From: Bacteroidales bacterium UBA2861
GTDB taxonomy: Bacteria; Bacteroidota; Bacteroidia; Bacteroidales; UBA932
DNA: 64,000 nt
Assembly: GCA_002350615.1 (NCBI GenBank)
Contig: DEFD01000028.1
Span: 224,400 to 288,399 of the forward strand
Direction: 5' to 3'
In this document: piece by piece, positions 28,701 through 35,313 of the stretch
How the letters are laid out: each line of letters starts with the position of its first letter
Position numbering within the stretch: the first letter of the stretch is position 1
Translations under genes and position numbers: made by a program
The notes under the pieces: generated by a model
The model's database searches: none
What the model saw: only the letters and a program-made list of their open reading frames with translations
Told to the model about the DNA's origin: nothing

Positions 28701-28986
28701 CCTTTACAGGGGCGCTTCCCGCAGCGGTTCGGCCGGCTTTCTTTCCAGTCTCCTGCCGCATCGCTTTCAGCCGCGCCAGCATGGACGCCTTTTTCTCTAC
28801 TTCGCTCAATCTTTTTTTTGCATTCGGCTGCAATTGTGCTATCGCCACACCGTCTCCCTGCGATGCACGGTATCCGAGCACAAATGCTGTGTCAGGAACG
28901 GCCGGCATGCTGTCTGTATGATTGGACAGCAAGTTTGTGTTATGAAAAAAAATTCCCCCGGCAAAAAGCAATGCAATAATAGACAT
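22660..28986 (-). CDS. Giant SpvB/TcdB-RHS polymorphic toxin with zincin-like tip
   Basis: A 2108-residue protein. In order: N-terminal hydrophobic export segment (1-20); SpvB/TcdB-like N-domain (about 95-380, with APNISLVYNSQGGNGVAGFG); FG-GAP/VCBS-type calcium repeats (about 480-790: VDVDGDANDE, VDLDGDGKQE, YIDHNGDGYLD); TcdB mid-region; RHS/YD repeats (about 1050-1750); and RHS-associated core ending NRYAWCLNNPLKYTDRNGE at about 1845. The last 263 residues are the variable tip. They carry HEYGHTIQS (His1989-His1993) and a downstream NEWYEVWAN, which fit a zinc metallopeptidase HExxH...E site. The tip is AT-rich, the scaffold is not. By family knowledge the scaffold encapsulates and delivers the tip. 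Target unknown; export route is not evident and no secretion C-terminal domain is seen. A shared 37-bp promoter repeat lies just upstream. Confidence 0.85.
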   Translation of the reverse strand: MSIIALLFAGGIFFHNTNLLSNHTDSMPAVPDTAFVLGYRASQGDGVAIAQLQPNAKKRLSEVEKKASMLARLKAMRQETGKKAGRTAAGSAPVKEIPFQETITPTGALVYTVPIATASDCNFAPNISLVYNSQGGNGVAGFGWEIGGLSAITIRNKDMYHDGETRAAVWQDREGAIWSLDAEPLVQNENTGSFPGYQFQTAKGRIMVKRVMSGEDIDKFNALFPNGSESIYGSGLAVAQKRVMFPVTESRNINGKSTFFYYRSSYYNNLVIREIRYGGTSENNCPGKLVFTYDNERSDVPKRYVAGSETRRDVLLKSISSYDGDSLICTYSLTHVLRDNVWQLTRIDCSRGGSSLNPLLFSYGDDESLYQQQGIAQDPASTFLDHYFDNSDYKKQFVYLRGKFLPNSFNDGIVIYPVYSTYKLTFKGLPTKWDYESEYNENQIFLVVPSIGTGVPLHPLDSIFAGVNFQAMQAVDVDGDANDELVRVNVASARSGYTDYEISVFKFEDNPWRLSSRSFTVTVKGSKKTTSLYSPTQRAFFFGDFLGNGKAQLLALSYSKNRYNASQSKQSALIDLESGTVISDEVILDASAKYPNNVIAVDLDGDGKQEILHTFSDHTDVYASDNEGHFSKVKVITGLTSAITKDEDRPVFYIDHNGDGYLDFIIPPIAQLEEKASTASRKWTLYTGNGQTFIPHTFEVTTRLKYSDFFGILFSEDGFFFTDITRDGIADMVRTREGIVSVFPGTPDGFSSTPLPVTAALDATSRSIVPQNVASVGGIASLICVDNAYVRIFNGVGTSPTKRSLNYAVDSYSRGRMNEYQEMGDPTGWVYYNDGTYTPDIQGGYAKMWAPVRLLSERTLFDCSDPEAEDVTILDSRQRVYHNASWNREGLGFCGFSATDDHVFHGPVETRPYTRTEYDPELFGVVNSVMQARESAKTDTVTFARNSWEVLHTTYGKARPRLVSSLTSDRLAGLDVLQAYAYDQYDNPTTTVTTRSTVAGDVKTEMLSVSYANNFTSSSGHYVLGAATSSTLTREGWQKRSESTLDASFRPVRTRDFAWRAAGTADSLRTLTDTRIEYDAFGNVTRKRVSTHGTGAFLETSYSYDASGRHLLGETDPLGLTTTYSGYNVFGKPAQVTDAKGRSTVYTYDIWGALARTDNPDGSWGASSTEWCTSSEPGLYKTLSTSSSGAEAASYFDALGREVLSADRRFDGQWRCVRREYDSRGLLSRVSLPYLGYAPADTAGTASLLWNSYSCDVYERNTAVSEASGRTSTTTYNQNSVTTVRDGIASTKTTDALGRTVLVHDAGGDIIYSYRPDGNPSSISVHGGVTTTFGYNAFGERCSIDDPSLGLQTDSTSWNADGSSVTTTTNVYGTTISTSDRYGRLMRVEKIGEDTTTYSYDAYGLLLCLSSTGGSSIEYTYDAFDRVASETERHAATDSLTRAYAYDSLGQLTGKSYTSSHLAVPVTESYSYAYGHNIKTEAFLPDSAAAGAGRTVTVKQLLAENEFGQPTSVDVAGVTRTYTYTQYGLPASRSIGPGRTEHYEFDAQTGNLSQRRFSRMPLPPFTETFTYDSLGRLRDVSSPVGQGGTADYDGYSNAVQIEDAASMQYTDAQHPYTLNAYTAVDTTLQRNLTVSYNVNGKPRRIEDDVWTLSISYGCNGERVATTMTDIHHVSNFRRLYYGGCLEVNRTLIRPRIWGDVPTLYLGGDYYSAPLAITGDGTPDGTTVRTIWRDYLGSVREVVDEGEGSDSSTAAAYDAWGRTCDAEDRSLSSAYASPTSLGRGFGGHEYVPWFGIYNANARLYDPLLGRFLSPDPYVQAPDFSINFNRYAWCLNNPLKYTDRNGELFLGTIITTLVQLHIAIGRSAFNHLFQNNNRHRDKYIWKDFRKTVSNAFEIDKGVFQVDRSRTIAGKLAQFGLRFLYGPENMVMGRNIAHYYNNFYVGDMEVDYYKGSTLVSRYRGNSKWGMTMGPYIAAQKILPNKDDMMLIHEYGHTIQSRIIGPLYLPIVAIPSIVGAALNGKNGHNHDNEWYEVWANQLSYTYFKNRSYQFVNTWDKNELDYPREKNGLDYYDKLTFYYYNPFAIFNDLDDEIKKPIIKSIFAPICGFM

Positions 28987-29004
28987 AACCGTAATCGTTT
29001 TTTA

Positions 29005-29041
29005 ACAAAAATAAAAACATTCGGTCAAAATCGCAAAAGGG
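29005..29041. repeat. 37-bp direct repeat, copy 2 (rhs promoter)
   Basis: Identical to 21838-21874. On the minus strand TTTG (29034-29037), 20 nt, TATTTTTG (29006-29013) form a promoter 19 nt upstream of the rhs ATG. Together the two copies bracket the rhs gene, the candidate immunity gene and the RHS remnant. Confidence 0.93.
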
Positions 29042-29139
29042 GATTGGTATGTAGGCGAAAATTAAGCGGCAGGGAACTGCTTGAAACAAAGTAAGTTCGT
29101 TATTTTTCAAATCTTTAGCCACTTTTCGAGAAAATTTCG

Positions 29140-29147
29140 TACCTTTG
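29140..29147 (+). promoter_or_regulatory. Promoter -7 box for glycogen synthase
   Basis: TACCTTTG ends 5 nt before the ATG at 29153, predicting a leaderless or nearly leaderless mRNA. Confidence 0.55.
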
Positions 29148-29152
29148 TTAAA

Positions 29153-29971
29153 ATGGCCGAAAATTTAAAGAAAGTACTTTTTGTAAGCTCCGAGATTTAT
29201 CCATATCTCCCGGAGTCTGAAATTGCAAAGATCGGAAGGTATCTTCCGCAGGGCATACAGGAGCGCAAGAGGGAAATCCGCGCTTTCATGCCCCGTTATG
29301 GTTGCATCAACGAACGCAAGCACCAGTTGCATGAAGTTATCCGGCTGTCCGGAATGAACATCATTATAAGCGACGTCGACAGGCCGCTGATCATCCGCGT
29401 GGCATCCATCGCCGCCGCCAGGATACAGGTTTACTTCATCGACAACGAGGACTACTTCAAGCGCAAGGCTGTATATGCCGATATTGCCGACAATTTCTTC
29501 GAAGACAACGACGAGCGTGCGATCTTCTTCGCCCGCGGCGTCATGGAAACCGTGAAGAAGCTGCGCTGGGCGCCGGACATCATCCATTGCCACGGATGGT
29601 TCTCCCACCTCGTGCCGGCATACCTCAAGAAAGCATACAAGGACGACCCCATCTTCTCCGGCAGCAAGGTAGTACTGTCCCTCTATGACGATACGCCCGC
29701 AGGCCCGTTCAGCAAGGACTTCGCCGCCAAGGCCGCCTTCGGAGGGGTTTCCGCCGAAGACCTGCCTATTTTCGGGGCTCCCGGTGGCATAAATCTTGCT
29801 AAAACGGCTGCAAAGTACTCAGACGGCATCATTCTCGGTTCCGACTCGGTTCCGAAGGAAGTGGTGGCCTACTGCAAGGAGCAGGGGCTCCCCATCCTCA
29901 AATATGATGGCGCGAAAATGAAGGACGGAAGTTATATGGATGAGTACAATGCATTCTATGACCAGGTTTGA
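29153..29971 (+). CDS. Glycogen/starch synthase, catalytic N-domain only (GT5)
   Basis: A 272-residue protein matching the N-terminal Rossmann half of ADP/UDP-glucose glycogen synthase: KKVLFVSSEIYPYLPESEIA at the start, PDIIHCHGWFSHLVP in the middle, and DGIILGSDSVPKEVV near the end. The C-terminal GT1 half of classical GlgA is absent. This short form is usual in Bacteroidota and is regularly next to a DUF4270 gene, as here. It may synthesise glycogen alone or with a partner; activity cannot be inferred from half the fold. ATG 29153 is chosen because of the TACCTTTG box 5 nt upstream and the N-terminal beta-strand. It overlaps the DUF4270 gene. Confidence 0.85.
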   Translation: MAENLKKVLFVSSEIYPYLPESEIAKIGRYLPQGIQERKREIRAFMPRYGCINERKHQLHEVIRLSGMNIIISDVDRPLIIRVASIAAARIQVYFIDNEDYFKRKAVYADIADNFFEDNDERAIFFARGVMETVKKLRWAPDIIHCHGWFSHLVPAYLKKAYKDDPIFSGSKVVLSLYDDTPAGPFSKDFAAKAAFGGVSAEDLPIFGAPGGINLAKTAAKYSDGIILGSDSVPKEVVAYCKEQGLPILKYDGAKMKDGSYMDEYNAFYDQV

Positions 29972-31589
29972 AAGGATATTTCCGGCGATTGCGGCAGTTA
30001 GTTTCTGCTGCTTTTCCTGCATAAAGACAGATGATACAGTGGGCGGGAACATGATTCCCGTTTCCCATACCTACAAGGTGGTTTCCCCGAAAGCCGTCCC
30101 GATAGGGGCAAAAATGCTCACCGCGGACAGTCTTTCAGGTTTTTCATCTTCCAGAATCACGATCGGGGCCATCCGTCAGAGCGGCGAACTCGGGCTGAGC
30201 ACCCGCAGCTGCTGCCTTACCCTGGTGCCGATGCTGAGGGATATGGACTGGGGAGAAAACCCCAGCTTCCGTCAGTTCCATTTCAGCGCTTCGAGGGATT
30301 CCGTATCGGTTGCGGACAAGAGCCAGACCGACATCCTGCAAAGCGTTTACGTCTATGAACTGAACGAGCGCATGGATCCGGACAAGCTGTTCGCCTGCAA
30401 CGCCGAAGTGGCCCACGGAAGTACCCCCGTCACATCCGGAATTCCGGTCATCAACGGCAAGGATTCCCTTTCTTTCAATTTCTCCCGCGAGTTCGGGCAG
30501 AAGTATATGGGAATCAGTTCCGACGACCTTACCAGCCTGGAAACATATCTGGACAAATATCCCGGCATATATATCGGCACCGACGAGCCGCTGGGCGACG
30601 GAGGCCGCATCAATATCTTCGACCTTCAGCTCGGCTACGAAAGCGGCTATCTGACCGGCAGCTTCGCCGAACTCAAGTTCCGGTCCACCTGGAAGGGCGT
30701 GGAGAAAGACAGCTCCTTCTTCTTCTGGTTCAGCCCCACCCGTTTCTGCGACATGGATTCCCTGTTCACGGCGTCCGCCACGGGCAGTTTCCCACAGTAT
30801 TGCCTCAACCTTACCGGTCAGGACGCGGCATCGGCTTCGGCTGCTGGAGACGCCACCGACTATATCCTGGTGGAAGGCGGCGGCGGACTCAAGCCTGTAG
30901 TATCTGCACGGTTCCTGCGCGATAAGGTAAGGGAGATCATCTCGGCCGAAGGCGACGACCCTTCGAAAGCCATCATAAACCGTGCAACCCTGACTTTCCC
31001 CCTGGAACCTTCGGACGAGGCTTTCGAGCTCATGTACAAGGTGCCGGAAATCCTCAGCCCGACCTGCCGCATCGTCACGGACACAAGCGTCAGTTTCATG
31101 GGACTCACGGACGCCAGCGACAGCTACGAAAACCAGGGAGACATAAACCGTTCCCGCCTTGTTTACGCCCCTGACATAACCTACCATGTGCAGGAGCTCG
31201 TGAAAATGAGCGACGACAATGAGAAACTGCTGAACGGCAGTTACGACATCTGGCTCCTTATCATGCATAACGACCAGATCACCACAACGACCACCGGCAA
31301 CCAGGATATGAGCGACTATTACAACTACCTGGCTTACCAGAGCTATATGGGCAGCATGTACGGCGGCGGTTACGGCGGATACGGGTACGGAGGTTACGGC
31401 GACTATTATTCCAATTATTACAATTACGCCCTCATGGCGCAGTATTACGGGAGTTCGTCCACTTCCACAAGCACCAGCGCCCAGCTGGACAGGGACCGTT
31501 ACTACTTCCTGAAACTATACGGGCCGCAGGCGGCGGATGAGAGCAAGAGGCCGACCTTCAAATTTACCTATTCTGTTCCGAATAAGTAA
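29958..31589 (+). CDS. DUF4270 lipoprotein
   Basis: A 543-residue lipoprotein of the Bacteroidota DUF4270 family, function unknown. The signal AAVSFCCFSC is followed by KTDDTVGGNMIPVS, then a large beta-rich body with the conserved ITYHVQELVK segment near the end. Between about residues 460 and 505 there is a low-complexity Gly/Tyr/Asn insert (YGGGYGGYGYGGYGDYY, then Tyr/Asn and Ser/Thr runs) that is unusual for the family. ATG 29958 is preferred because it gives a normal lipoprotein signal; two in-frame ATGs upstream (29940, 29949) cannot be excluded. It overlaps the glycogen synthase gene, so translation is probably coupled. Confidence 0.85.
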   Translation: MTRFERIFPAIAAVSFCCFSCIKTDDTVGGNMIPVSHTYKVVSPKAVPIGAKMLTADSLSGFSSSRITIGAIRQSGELGLSTRSCCLTLVPMLRDMDWGENPSFRQFHFSASRDSVSVADKSQTDILQSVYVYELNERMDPDKLFACNAEVAHGSTPVTSGIPVINGKDSLSFNFSREFGQKYMGISSDDLTSLETYLDKYPGIYIGTDEPLGDGGRINIFDLQLGYESGYLTGSFAELKFRSTWKGVEKDSSFFFWFSPTRFCDMDSLFTASATGSFPQYCLNLTGQDAASASAAGDATDYILVEGGGGLKPVVSARFLRDKVREIISAEGDDPSKAIINRATLTFPLEPSDEAFELMYKVPEILSPTCRIVTDTSVSFMGLTDASDSYENQGDINRSRLVYAPDITYHVQELVKMSDDNEKLLNGSYDIWLLIMHNDQITTTTTGNQDMSDYYNYLAYQSYMGSMYGGGYGGYGYGGYGDYYSNYYNYALMAQYYGSSSTSTSTSAQLDRDRYYFLKLYGPQAADESKRPTFKFTYSVPNK

Positions 31590-31590
31590 G

Positions 31591-31628
31591 GCAGCCCTTC
31601 GGCTGCGTCATTAGGGGCCCGCCCCTAA
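31591..31628 (+). terminator. Two tandem hairpins after the DUF4270 gene
   Basis: GCAGCCCTTCGGCTGC forms a tight stem with a CTTCG-type loop, and TTAGGGGCCCGCCCCTAA follows at 31611-31628. Neither has a clean T-run, so transcript-end or mRNA-stabilising structures are possible. Confidence 0.45.
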
Positions 31629-31684
31629 TATACCCCGGCCTGCAGAAGCAGGCTTGTCAATTTGTTCCGATTCTTGCAAAATAA

Positions 31685-31712
31685 AAAACCGGGCGCTCAA
31701 GCGTCCGGTTTT
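31685..31712. terminator. Bidirectional terminator between DUF4270 and acpP
   Basis: A 13-nt stem with one mismatch and a 2-nt loop: arms AAAACCGGGCGCT and AGCGTCCGGTTTT. T-rich sequence follows on both strands, so it can serve the convergent DUF4270 and acpP transcripts. Confidence 0.75.
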
Positions 31713-31733
31713 GTTTTATCTTTGGTGGAGATA

Positions 31734-31976
31734 TTAACCAAGCTTTTCGGCAACCTTGTCGATAGCGTCCTTCACGGTGGCGATAGTGTTGGTTTCCTCA
31801 TCGGGAATCTTTACTCCGAAGACTTTCTCGAATTCCATAAGGAGTTCTACGGTGTCAAGGGAATCAGCGCCAAGGTCATTGGTGAAGTTTGCGGATTCGG
31901 TAACCTCGGAAGGTTCTACGCCGAGTTTGTCGACGATAATCTCCTTCACTTTCTTTACGATTTCTGCGTATTCCAT
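31734..31976 (-). CDS. acpP: Acyl carrier protein
   Basis: An 80-residue four-helix carrier that holds growing acyl chains in fatty acid synthesis. The phosphopantetheine attachment motif DLGADSLDTVELLM (Ser about 39) is perfect. In most bacteria acpP lies beside fabF; here it stands alone, with its own promoter at 32027-32057, and is followed by a strong terminator. Confidence 0.97.
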   Translation of the reverse strand: MEYAEIVKKVKEIIVDKLGVEPSEVTESANFTNDLGADSLDTVELLMEFEKVFGVKIPDEETNTIATVKDAIDKVAEKLG

Positions 31977-32026
31977 AATAGCTTTATTTAGATAATTTAT
32001 TTAGTACTTTCGTCTAAAGGCAGGTG

Positions 32027-32057
32027 CAAAGTTACTAAAAATATTTATATCTGCAAA
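32027..32057 (-). promoter_or_regulatory. Promoter for acpP
   Basis: TTTG (32054-32057), 19-nt spacer, TAACTTTG (32027-32034). It lies partly within the 3' end of pnuC and predicts a leader of about 45 nt. Confidence 0.7.
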
Positions 32058-32797
32058 TCCTCCTCCCGGCGGCTCAGACGCATCCAGATGCGTATCGCGT
32101 TGAGTCCGTTAAGCAGATAAAAGAAGTATTTTATAAACATTACAACCGCATATCCGGAGTCCGCACCCTCGCGGGATGCGGTGATGATGGCGACCGCCCA
32201 GAGCGCCATATTCGATAGATTCACCAGAGTCCAGATGTACCACTGTTCCACGAAAGCGAAGGTCATCATGACTATGGCGATGATGGTCGCTCCCGTGGCA
32301 AGGGCGTCGGTAATCATCTTCGCCGGAACGGCGGATCCGATGTCGCTCTTGGCAGAAAGATAGGAAACACCGAAGGCGACGCATACGGCAGCCACATACC
32401 CAAGGGCCACATAGAACCACTTCCTGCCGTTCATGCGCTGGGCTTTCACCTCGTTATGCGTCGTTGTACCCTTGCGGCGCCAGCTGATGAAGCCTACCAC
32501 ATCCATGGGGATGAAATAGAACAGATAGAGAAGGAACATGGAGGTGGTGCCGTTGCGCCAGAGCAGATAAGTCTCTATCACGGCGCCAAGTCCGCCTATC
32601 ACGAAATTGAGGATCTTCCCCTGCGCGGCAAGGATGGTGCTGGTAACGCCGAACATCGCACCCACCGCAGCCACTATCTGTATGGTTGTTTCACCAGGAT
32701 TCGCCTTGATTTTCAGGATGCTGACAATCAGCACGCTGATAAGCATGCCGAAGAAGATGAAGTAATTGAATAACTCTGTAGATTTCTTTTCACCCAT
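32045..32797 (-). CDS. pnuC: PnuC-family vitamin-precursor transporter
   Basis: A 250-residue inner-membrane protein with about seven helices and the PnuC substrate-site region FVEQWYIWTLVNLSNMALW near the C-terminal third. PnuC proteins move nicotinamide riboside; Bacteroidota paralogues can carry thiamine or riboflavin. No salvage kinase or riboswitch is next to it, so the substrate is open. ATG 32797 is set by a TATCTTTG box 8 nt upstream; an in-frame upstream extension would overlap this promoter. Confidence 0.85.
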   Translation of the reverse strand: MGEKKSTELFNYFIFFGMLISVLIVSILKIKANPGETTIQIVAAVGAMFGVTSTILAAQGKILNFVIGGLGAVIETYLLWRNGTTSMFLLYLFYFIPMDVVGFISWRRKGTTTHNEVKAQRMNGRKWFYVALGYVAAVCVAFGVSYLSAKSDIGSAVPAKMITDALATGATIIAIVMMTFAFVEQWYIWTLVNLSNMALWAVAIITASREGADSGYAVVMFIKYFFYLLNGLNAIRIWMRLSRREEDLQI

Positions 32798-32805
32798 AAT
32801 GGCTG

Positions 32806-32813
32806 CAAAGATA
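32806..32813 (-). promoter_or_regulatory. Promoter -7 box for pnuC
   Basis: TATCTTTG on the minus strand, 8 nt before the pnuC ATG. No clear -33 box. Confidence 0.55.
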
Positions 32814-32838
32814 GCATTAATTTCCGAACCTGGGGTGT

Positions 32839-32910
32839 TGGGTTTACATGCACCTGCCACCCCCGGCTAGGGGGATGGGCCCTTTAGGGAGGGGGTCGTG
32901 CAAACCCAAT
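32839..32910. repeat. GC-rich imperfect inverted repeat between uvrC and pnuC
   Basis: Outer arms TTGGGTTT...GCAC and GTGCAAACCCAA enclose runs of C and G (CACCCCCGG, GGGGGATGGGCCCTTTAGGG) that can pair internally. It probably ends uvrC transcription or is an intergenic repeat unit. Origin unknown. Confidence 0.45.
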
Positions 32911-32926
32911 ATCCAGGGGTCGGATT

Positions 32927-34717
32927 TCAGGCTTTCAGGGCTTCCAAGATGCGGGCGGCAAGAACCGGCCCTACAAAGGAGGCAAGGTCCTCCTGCCCGG
33001 CGGCTGCAATGCGGGCCACACTGCCATAATGAAGTAGAAGACGTTCCTCCGTCTGCTTGCCCACCCCTTTGATTTCGCTCAGCGCCGACTTCACCGCCGC
33101 TTTGCTGCGCAGACTGCGGTGGAAGGTGATGCCGAAGCGGTGGGCTTCGTCGCGTATCTGCTGCAAGACTTTAAGGGCCTGGGAGTTACGATCCAGGAAA
33201 AGAGGATATGGATCGCCCACCCGGATCACTTCTTCAAGCCTCTTTGCGAGGCCCACCACGGTAAGTTTGTCCTGCAGGCCCAGTTCGCAAAGCGCCTGCC
33301 ATGCAAACTCCAGCTGGCCCTTGCCTCCGTCTATCACAACGAGCTGCGGAAGGTCGTCCGGAGACTCGGCCATAAGCCTTGAGTAACGCCGGTTCACTAC
33401 TTCTTTCATGGAAGCATAGTCGTTGGCGCCGATGACCGTCTTGATCTTGAACTTGCGGTAGTCCTTCTTGCTCGGACGGGCGCCGCGGAACACCACGCAG
33501 CTCGCCACCGGGTTGGTTCCCTGGATATTGGAGTTGTCGAAGCATTCTATATGCTCGGGCAGTTCCTTCATGCCGAGGGCGGTCCTGAGTTCCTCGAGGA
33601 CGCTGCGGCGGAACTCGTCCGGATCGGTATGCGCCTTTTGCTTTATGGTGTTGAAATGATATTCACGGGCATTTTTCGCGCTGAGTTCCAGCAGCGAAAG
33701 CTTATCGCCCTTCACGGGAACGACGTAGTGGACGCCGGGGAACTGCACATCCGGCTCGAAAGGAACGACTATTTCCTTTCCGAGCGTGCCGAACTTGCTC
33801 TCTATCTCGGCGATGAACTCGCTCAGAACCGCTTCTGGAGCCTCTTCTATCTGCATCCTGAAGCCAAGATTGAGACTCTGCACTATGGCTCCGCCGCGCA
33901 CCCTGAGGAAATTGCCGTAGGCATCGGGCCCGTCGAAGACGAGGCTGAAGCAATCCGCATCGTTGTCCCTGGAAGAAGTGATGATGCTGCGTGAATAATG
34001 CTTCTGGAGCCGTCCTATTCGGTCTTTGTACTCCTGCGCAGTCTCGAAATCGAGGCGTTCCGCCGCCTCTTTCATGGAAGCTTCGTATCTCCTTATCACA
34101 TCGCCGAGGCCGCCTTTAAGCATCGCCTTTATCTCCGCTATCCAGGACCCGTATTCCTCCATGCTGACGGCGCCTACGCAGCAACCTTTGCACTTACCTA
34201 TATGGAAGTCCAGGCAGGGCCGGATCTTGCCGCGGAGAATCGTGCTGGAATCTATCTTATGGCGGCAGGAACGCAGGGGCCAGGTCTTTTCGAAGAACTC
34301 CAGGAGGCCGCGCGCATGCATTACAGTGCTGTAGGGGCCGAAATATTCCGAGCCGTTCTTCTCCAGACGCCGCGTGAGGTACACCCTCGGATAAGGCTCG
34401 GAGGTGACGCATATCCAGGGGTAGGTCTTGCTGTCCTTGAGAAGGATGTTATAGCGCGGCTTGTACTGCTTTATGAGATTGTTCTCCAGCAGCAGCGCAT
34501 CCGCCTCGCTGTCAACCACGCTGTACTGCAGATCCGCTATCTTGCTCACCAGGATGCGGGTTTTGGTGTTGAGTCTCTCAGGAGGCACGAAATACTGCGC
34601 CACCCGTTTGTGGATATCCTTCGCCTTACCCACATAGATGACATTCCCCGCGGAGTCGTAATACCTGTAAACTCCCGGGGAATGAGGCAGAAGCGATATT
34701 TTATCGCGTATTTCCAA
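32927..34717 (-). CDS. uvrC: Excinuclease ABC subunit C
   Basis: Makes both incisions in nucleotide excision repair with UvrAB. The 596-residue protein has all domains: GIY-YIG nuclease (about 12-95: PGVYRYYDSAGNVIYVGKA); a Cys-rich region (CLDFHIGKCKGCC); UVR helical hairpin (about 200-235); RNase H-like nuclease (about 370-520: ECFDNSNIQGTNPVASCV, VIDGGKGQL); and C-terminal helix-hairpin-helix (EIKGVGKQTEERLLLHYG). It follows the tlpA-like gene directly. Confidence 0.97.
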   Translation of the reverse strand: MEIRDKISLLPHSPGVYRYYDSAGNVIYVGKAKDIHKRVAQYFVPPERLNTKTRILVSKIADLQYSVVDSEADALLLENNLIKQYKPRYNILLKDSKTYPWICVTSEPYPRVYLTRRLEKNGSEYFGPYSTVMHARGLLEFFEKTWPLRSCRHKIDSSTILRGKIRPCLDFHIGKCKGCCVGAVSMEEYGSWIAEIKAMLKGGLGDVIRRYEASMKEAAERLDFETAQEYKDRIGRLQKHYSRSIITSSRDNDADCFSLVFDGPDAYGNFLRVRGGAIVQSLNLGFRMQIEEAPEAVLSEFIAEIESKFGTLGKEIVVPFEPDVQFPGVHYVVPVKGDKLSLLELSAKNAREYHFNTIKQKAHTDPDEFRRSVLEELRTALGMKELPEHIECFDNSNIQGTNPVASCVVFRGARPSKKDYRKFKIKTVIGANDYASMKEVVNRRYSRLMAESPDDLPQLVVIDGGKGQLEFAWQALCELGLQDKLTVVGLAKRLEEVIRVGDPYPLFLDRNSQALKVLQQIRDEAHRFGITFHRSLRSKAAVKSALSEIKGVGKQTEERLLLHYGSVARIAAAGQEDLASFVGPVLAARILEALKA

Positions 34718-35269
34718 TTACTTGATAAGTTCGGAAAGGATTGCATCCAGGCCTTCGCCGCGGAGGGCGTCGCCTCTCTTGAGAATCTTTCCGTCAGGGC
34801 CTATTAGGATGAGCGTGGGGATACCTTCGATTTTGTAAATCGATGTGGGGATCTTCTGTGCATCCACGATCTGGTTCCATACCACGCCGTGTTCCTTGGC
34901 GGCGATTTCAGTGTCCTCCACCTTGTCCCACACAGCTACGCTGAGCACGTCGAATTTATCGCCGTGATACTTCTCGTACGCAGCCTTGATATTGGGGATT
35001 TCGCGCTTGCAGGGCCCGCACCAGCTCGCCCAGAAATCGACAAGAAGATATTTTCCCTTGCCGGCATAGTCTGAGAGCTTTGCAACCGTACCGTCCGGCT
35101 GGGGAATGCTGAAATCGGTAAAGAGGTCTCCTTCATTGATTCCGCGTACAGGAGCCGCCGCCTCGGCCACTTTTGCCTGGGCCTCGGGAGCCGGAGAATT
35201 GTTCTTCTTTTTGCCGGCGCAGGAGAATGCAACTGCTACGGCGAGGATGGTGATAAGTATCTTTTTCAT
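34718..35269 (-). CDS. TlpA-like thioredoxin lipoprotein
   Basis: A 183-residue periplasmic disulfide or thiol oxidoreductase. Lipoprotein signal MKKILITILAVAVAFSC, then a Lys/Ala-rich linker, then an AhpC/TSA-thioredoxin domain with VDFWASWCGPCKREIP (active CGPC) and the cis-Pro segment KIEGIPTLILIG. Such proteins reduce substrates outside the cytoplasmic membrane. The stop is adjacent to the uvrC start, so the pair may share one mRNA. A TATATTTG box lies 4 nt before the ATG. Confidence 0.9.
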   Translation of the reverse strand: MKKILITILAVAVAFSCAGKKKNNSPAPEAQAKVAEAAAPVRGINEGDLFTDFSIPQPDGTVAKLSDYAGKGKYLLVDFWASWCGPCKREIPNIKAAYEKYHGDKFDVLSVAVWDKVEDTEIAAKEHGVVWNQIVDAQKIPTSIYKIEGIPTLILIGPDGKILKRGDALRGEGLDAILSELIK

Positions 35270-35273
35270 ATTG

Positions 35274-35281
35274 CAAATATA
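35274..35281 (-). promoter_or_regulatory. Promoter -7 box for tlpA-like gene
   Basis: TATATTTG, 4 nt upstream of the ATG, immediately past the T-run of the rpsC terminator. It predicts a leaderless transcript. Confidence 0.55.
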
Positions 35282-35282
35282 T

Positions 35283-35313
35283 AAAAAAGCAGCGACCGTA
35301 CAAGGGCCGCTGC
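35283..35313 (-). terminator. Rho-independent terminator after rpsC
   Basis: On the minus strand GCAGCGGCC, 7-nt loop, GGTCGCTGC (9-bp stem with one G-U pair), then six T. It lies 23 nt after the rpsC stop. It closes the rplC-rpsC transcript, so the S10 half ends here rather than reading on to rplP. Confidence 0.85.

Noticed and set aside
21838..29041. The 37-bp repeats as ends of an insertion sequence or an att site of an integrative element
   Set aside because: No transposase or integrase is visible between them, the repeats are not inverted, and each is a functional-looking promoter.
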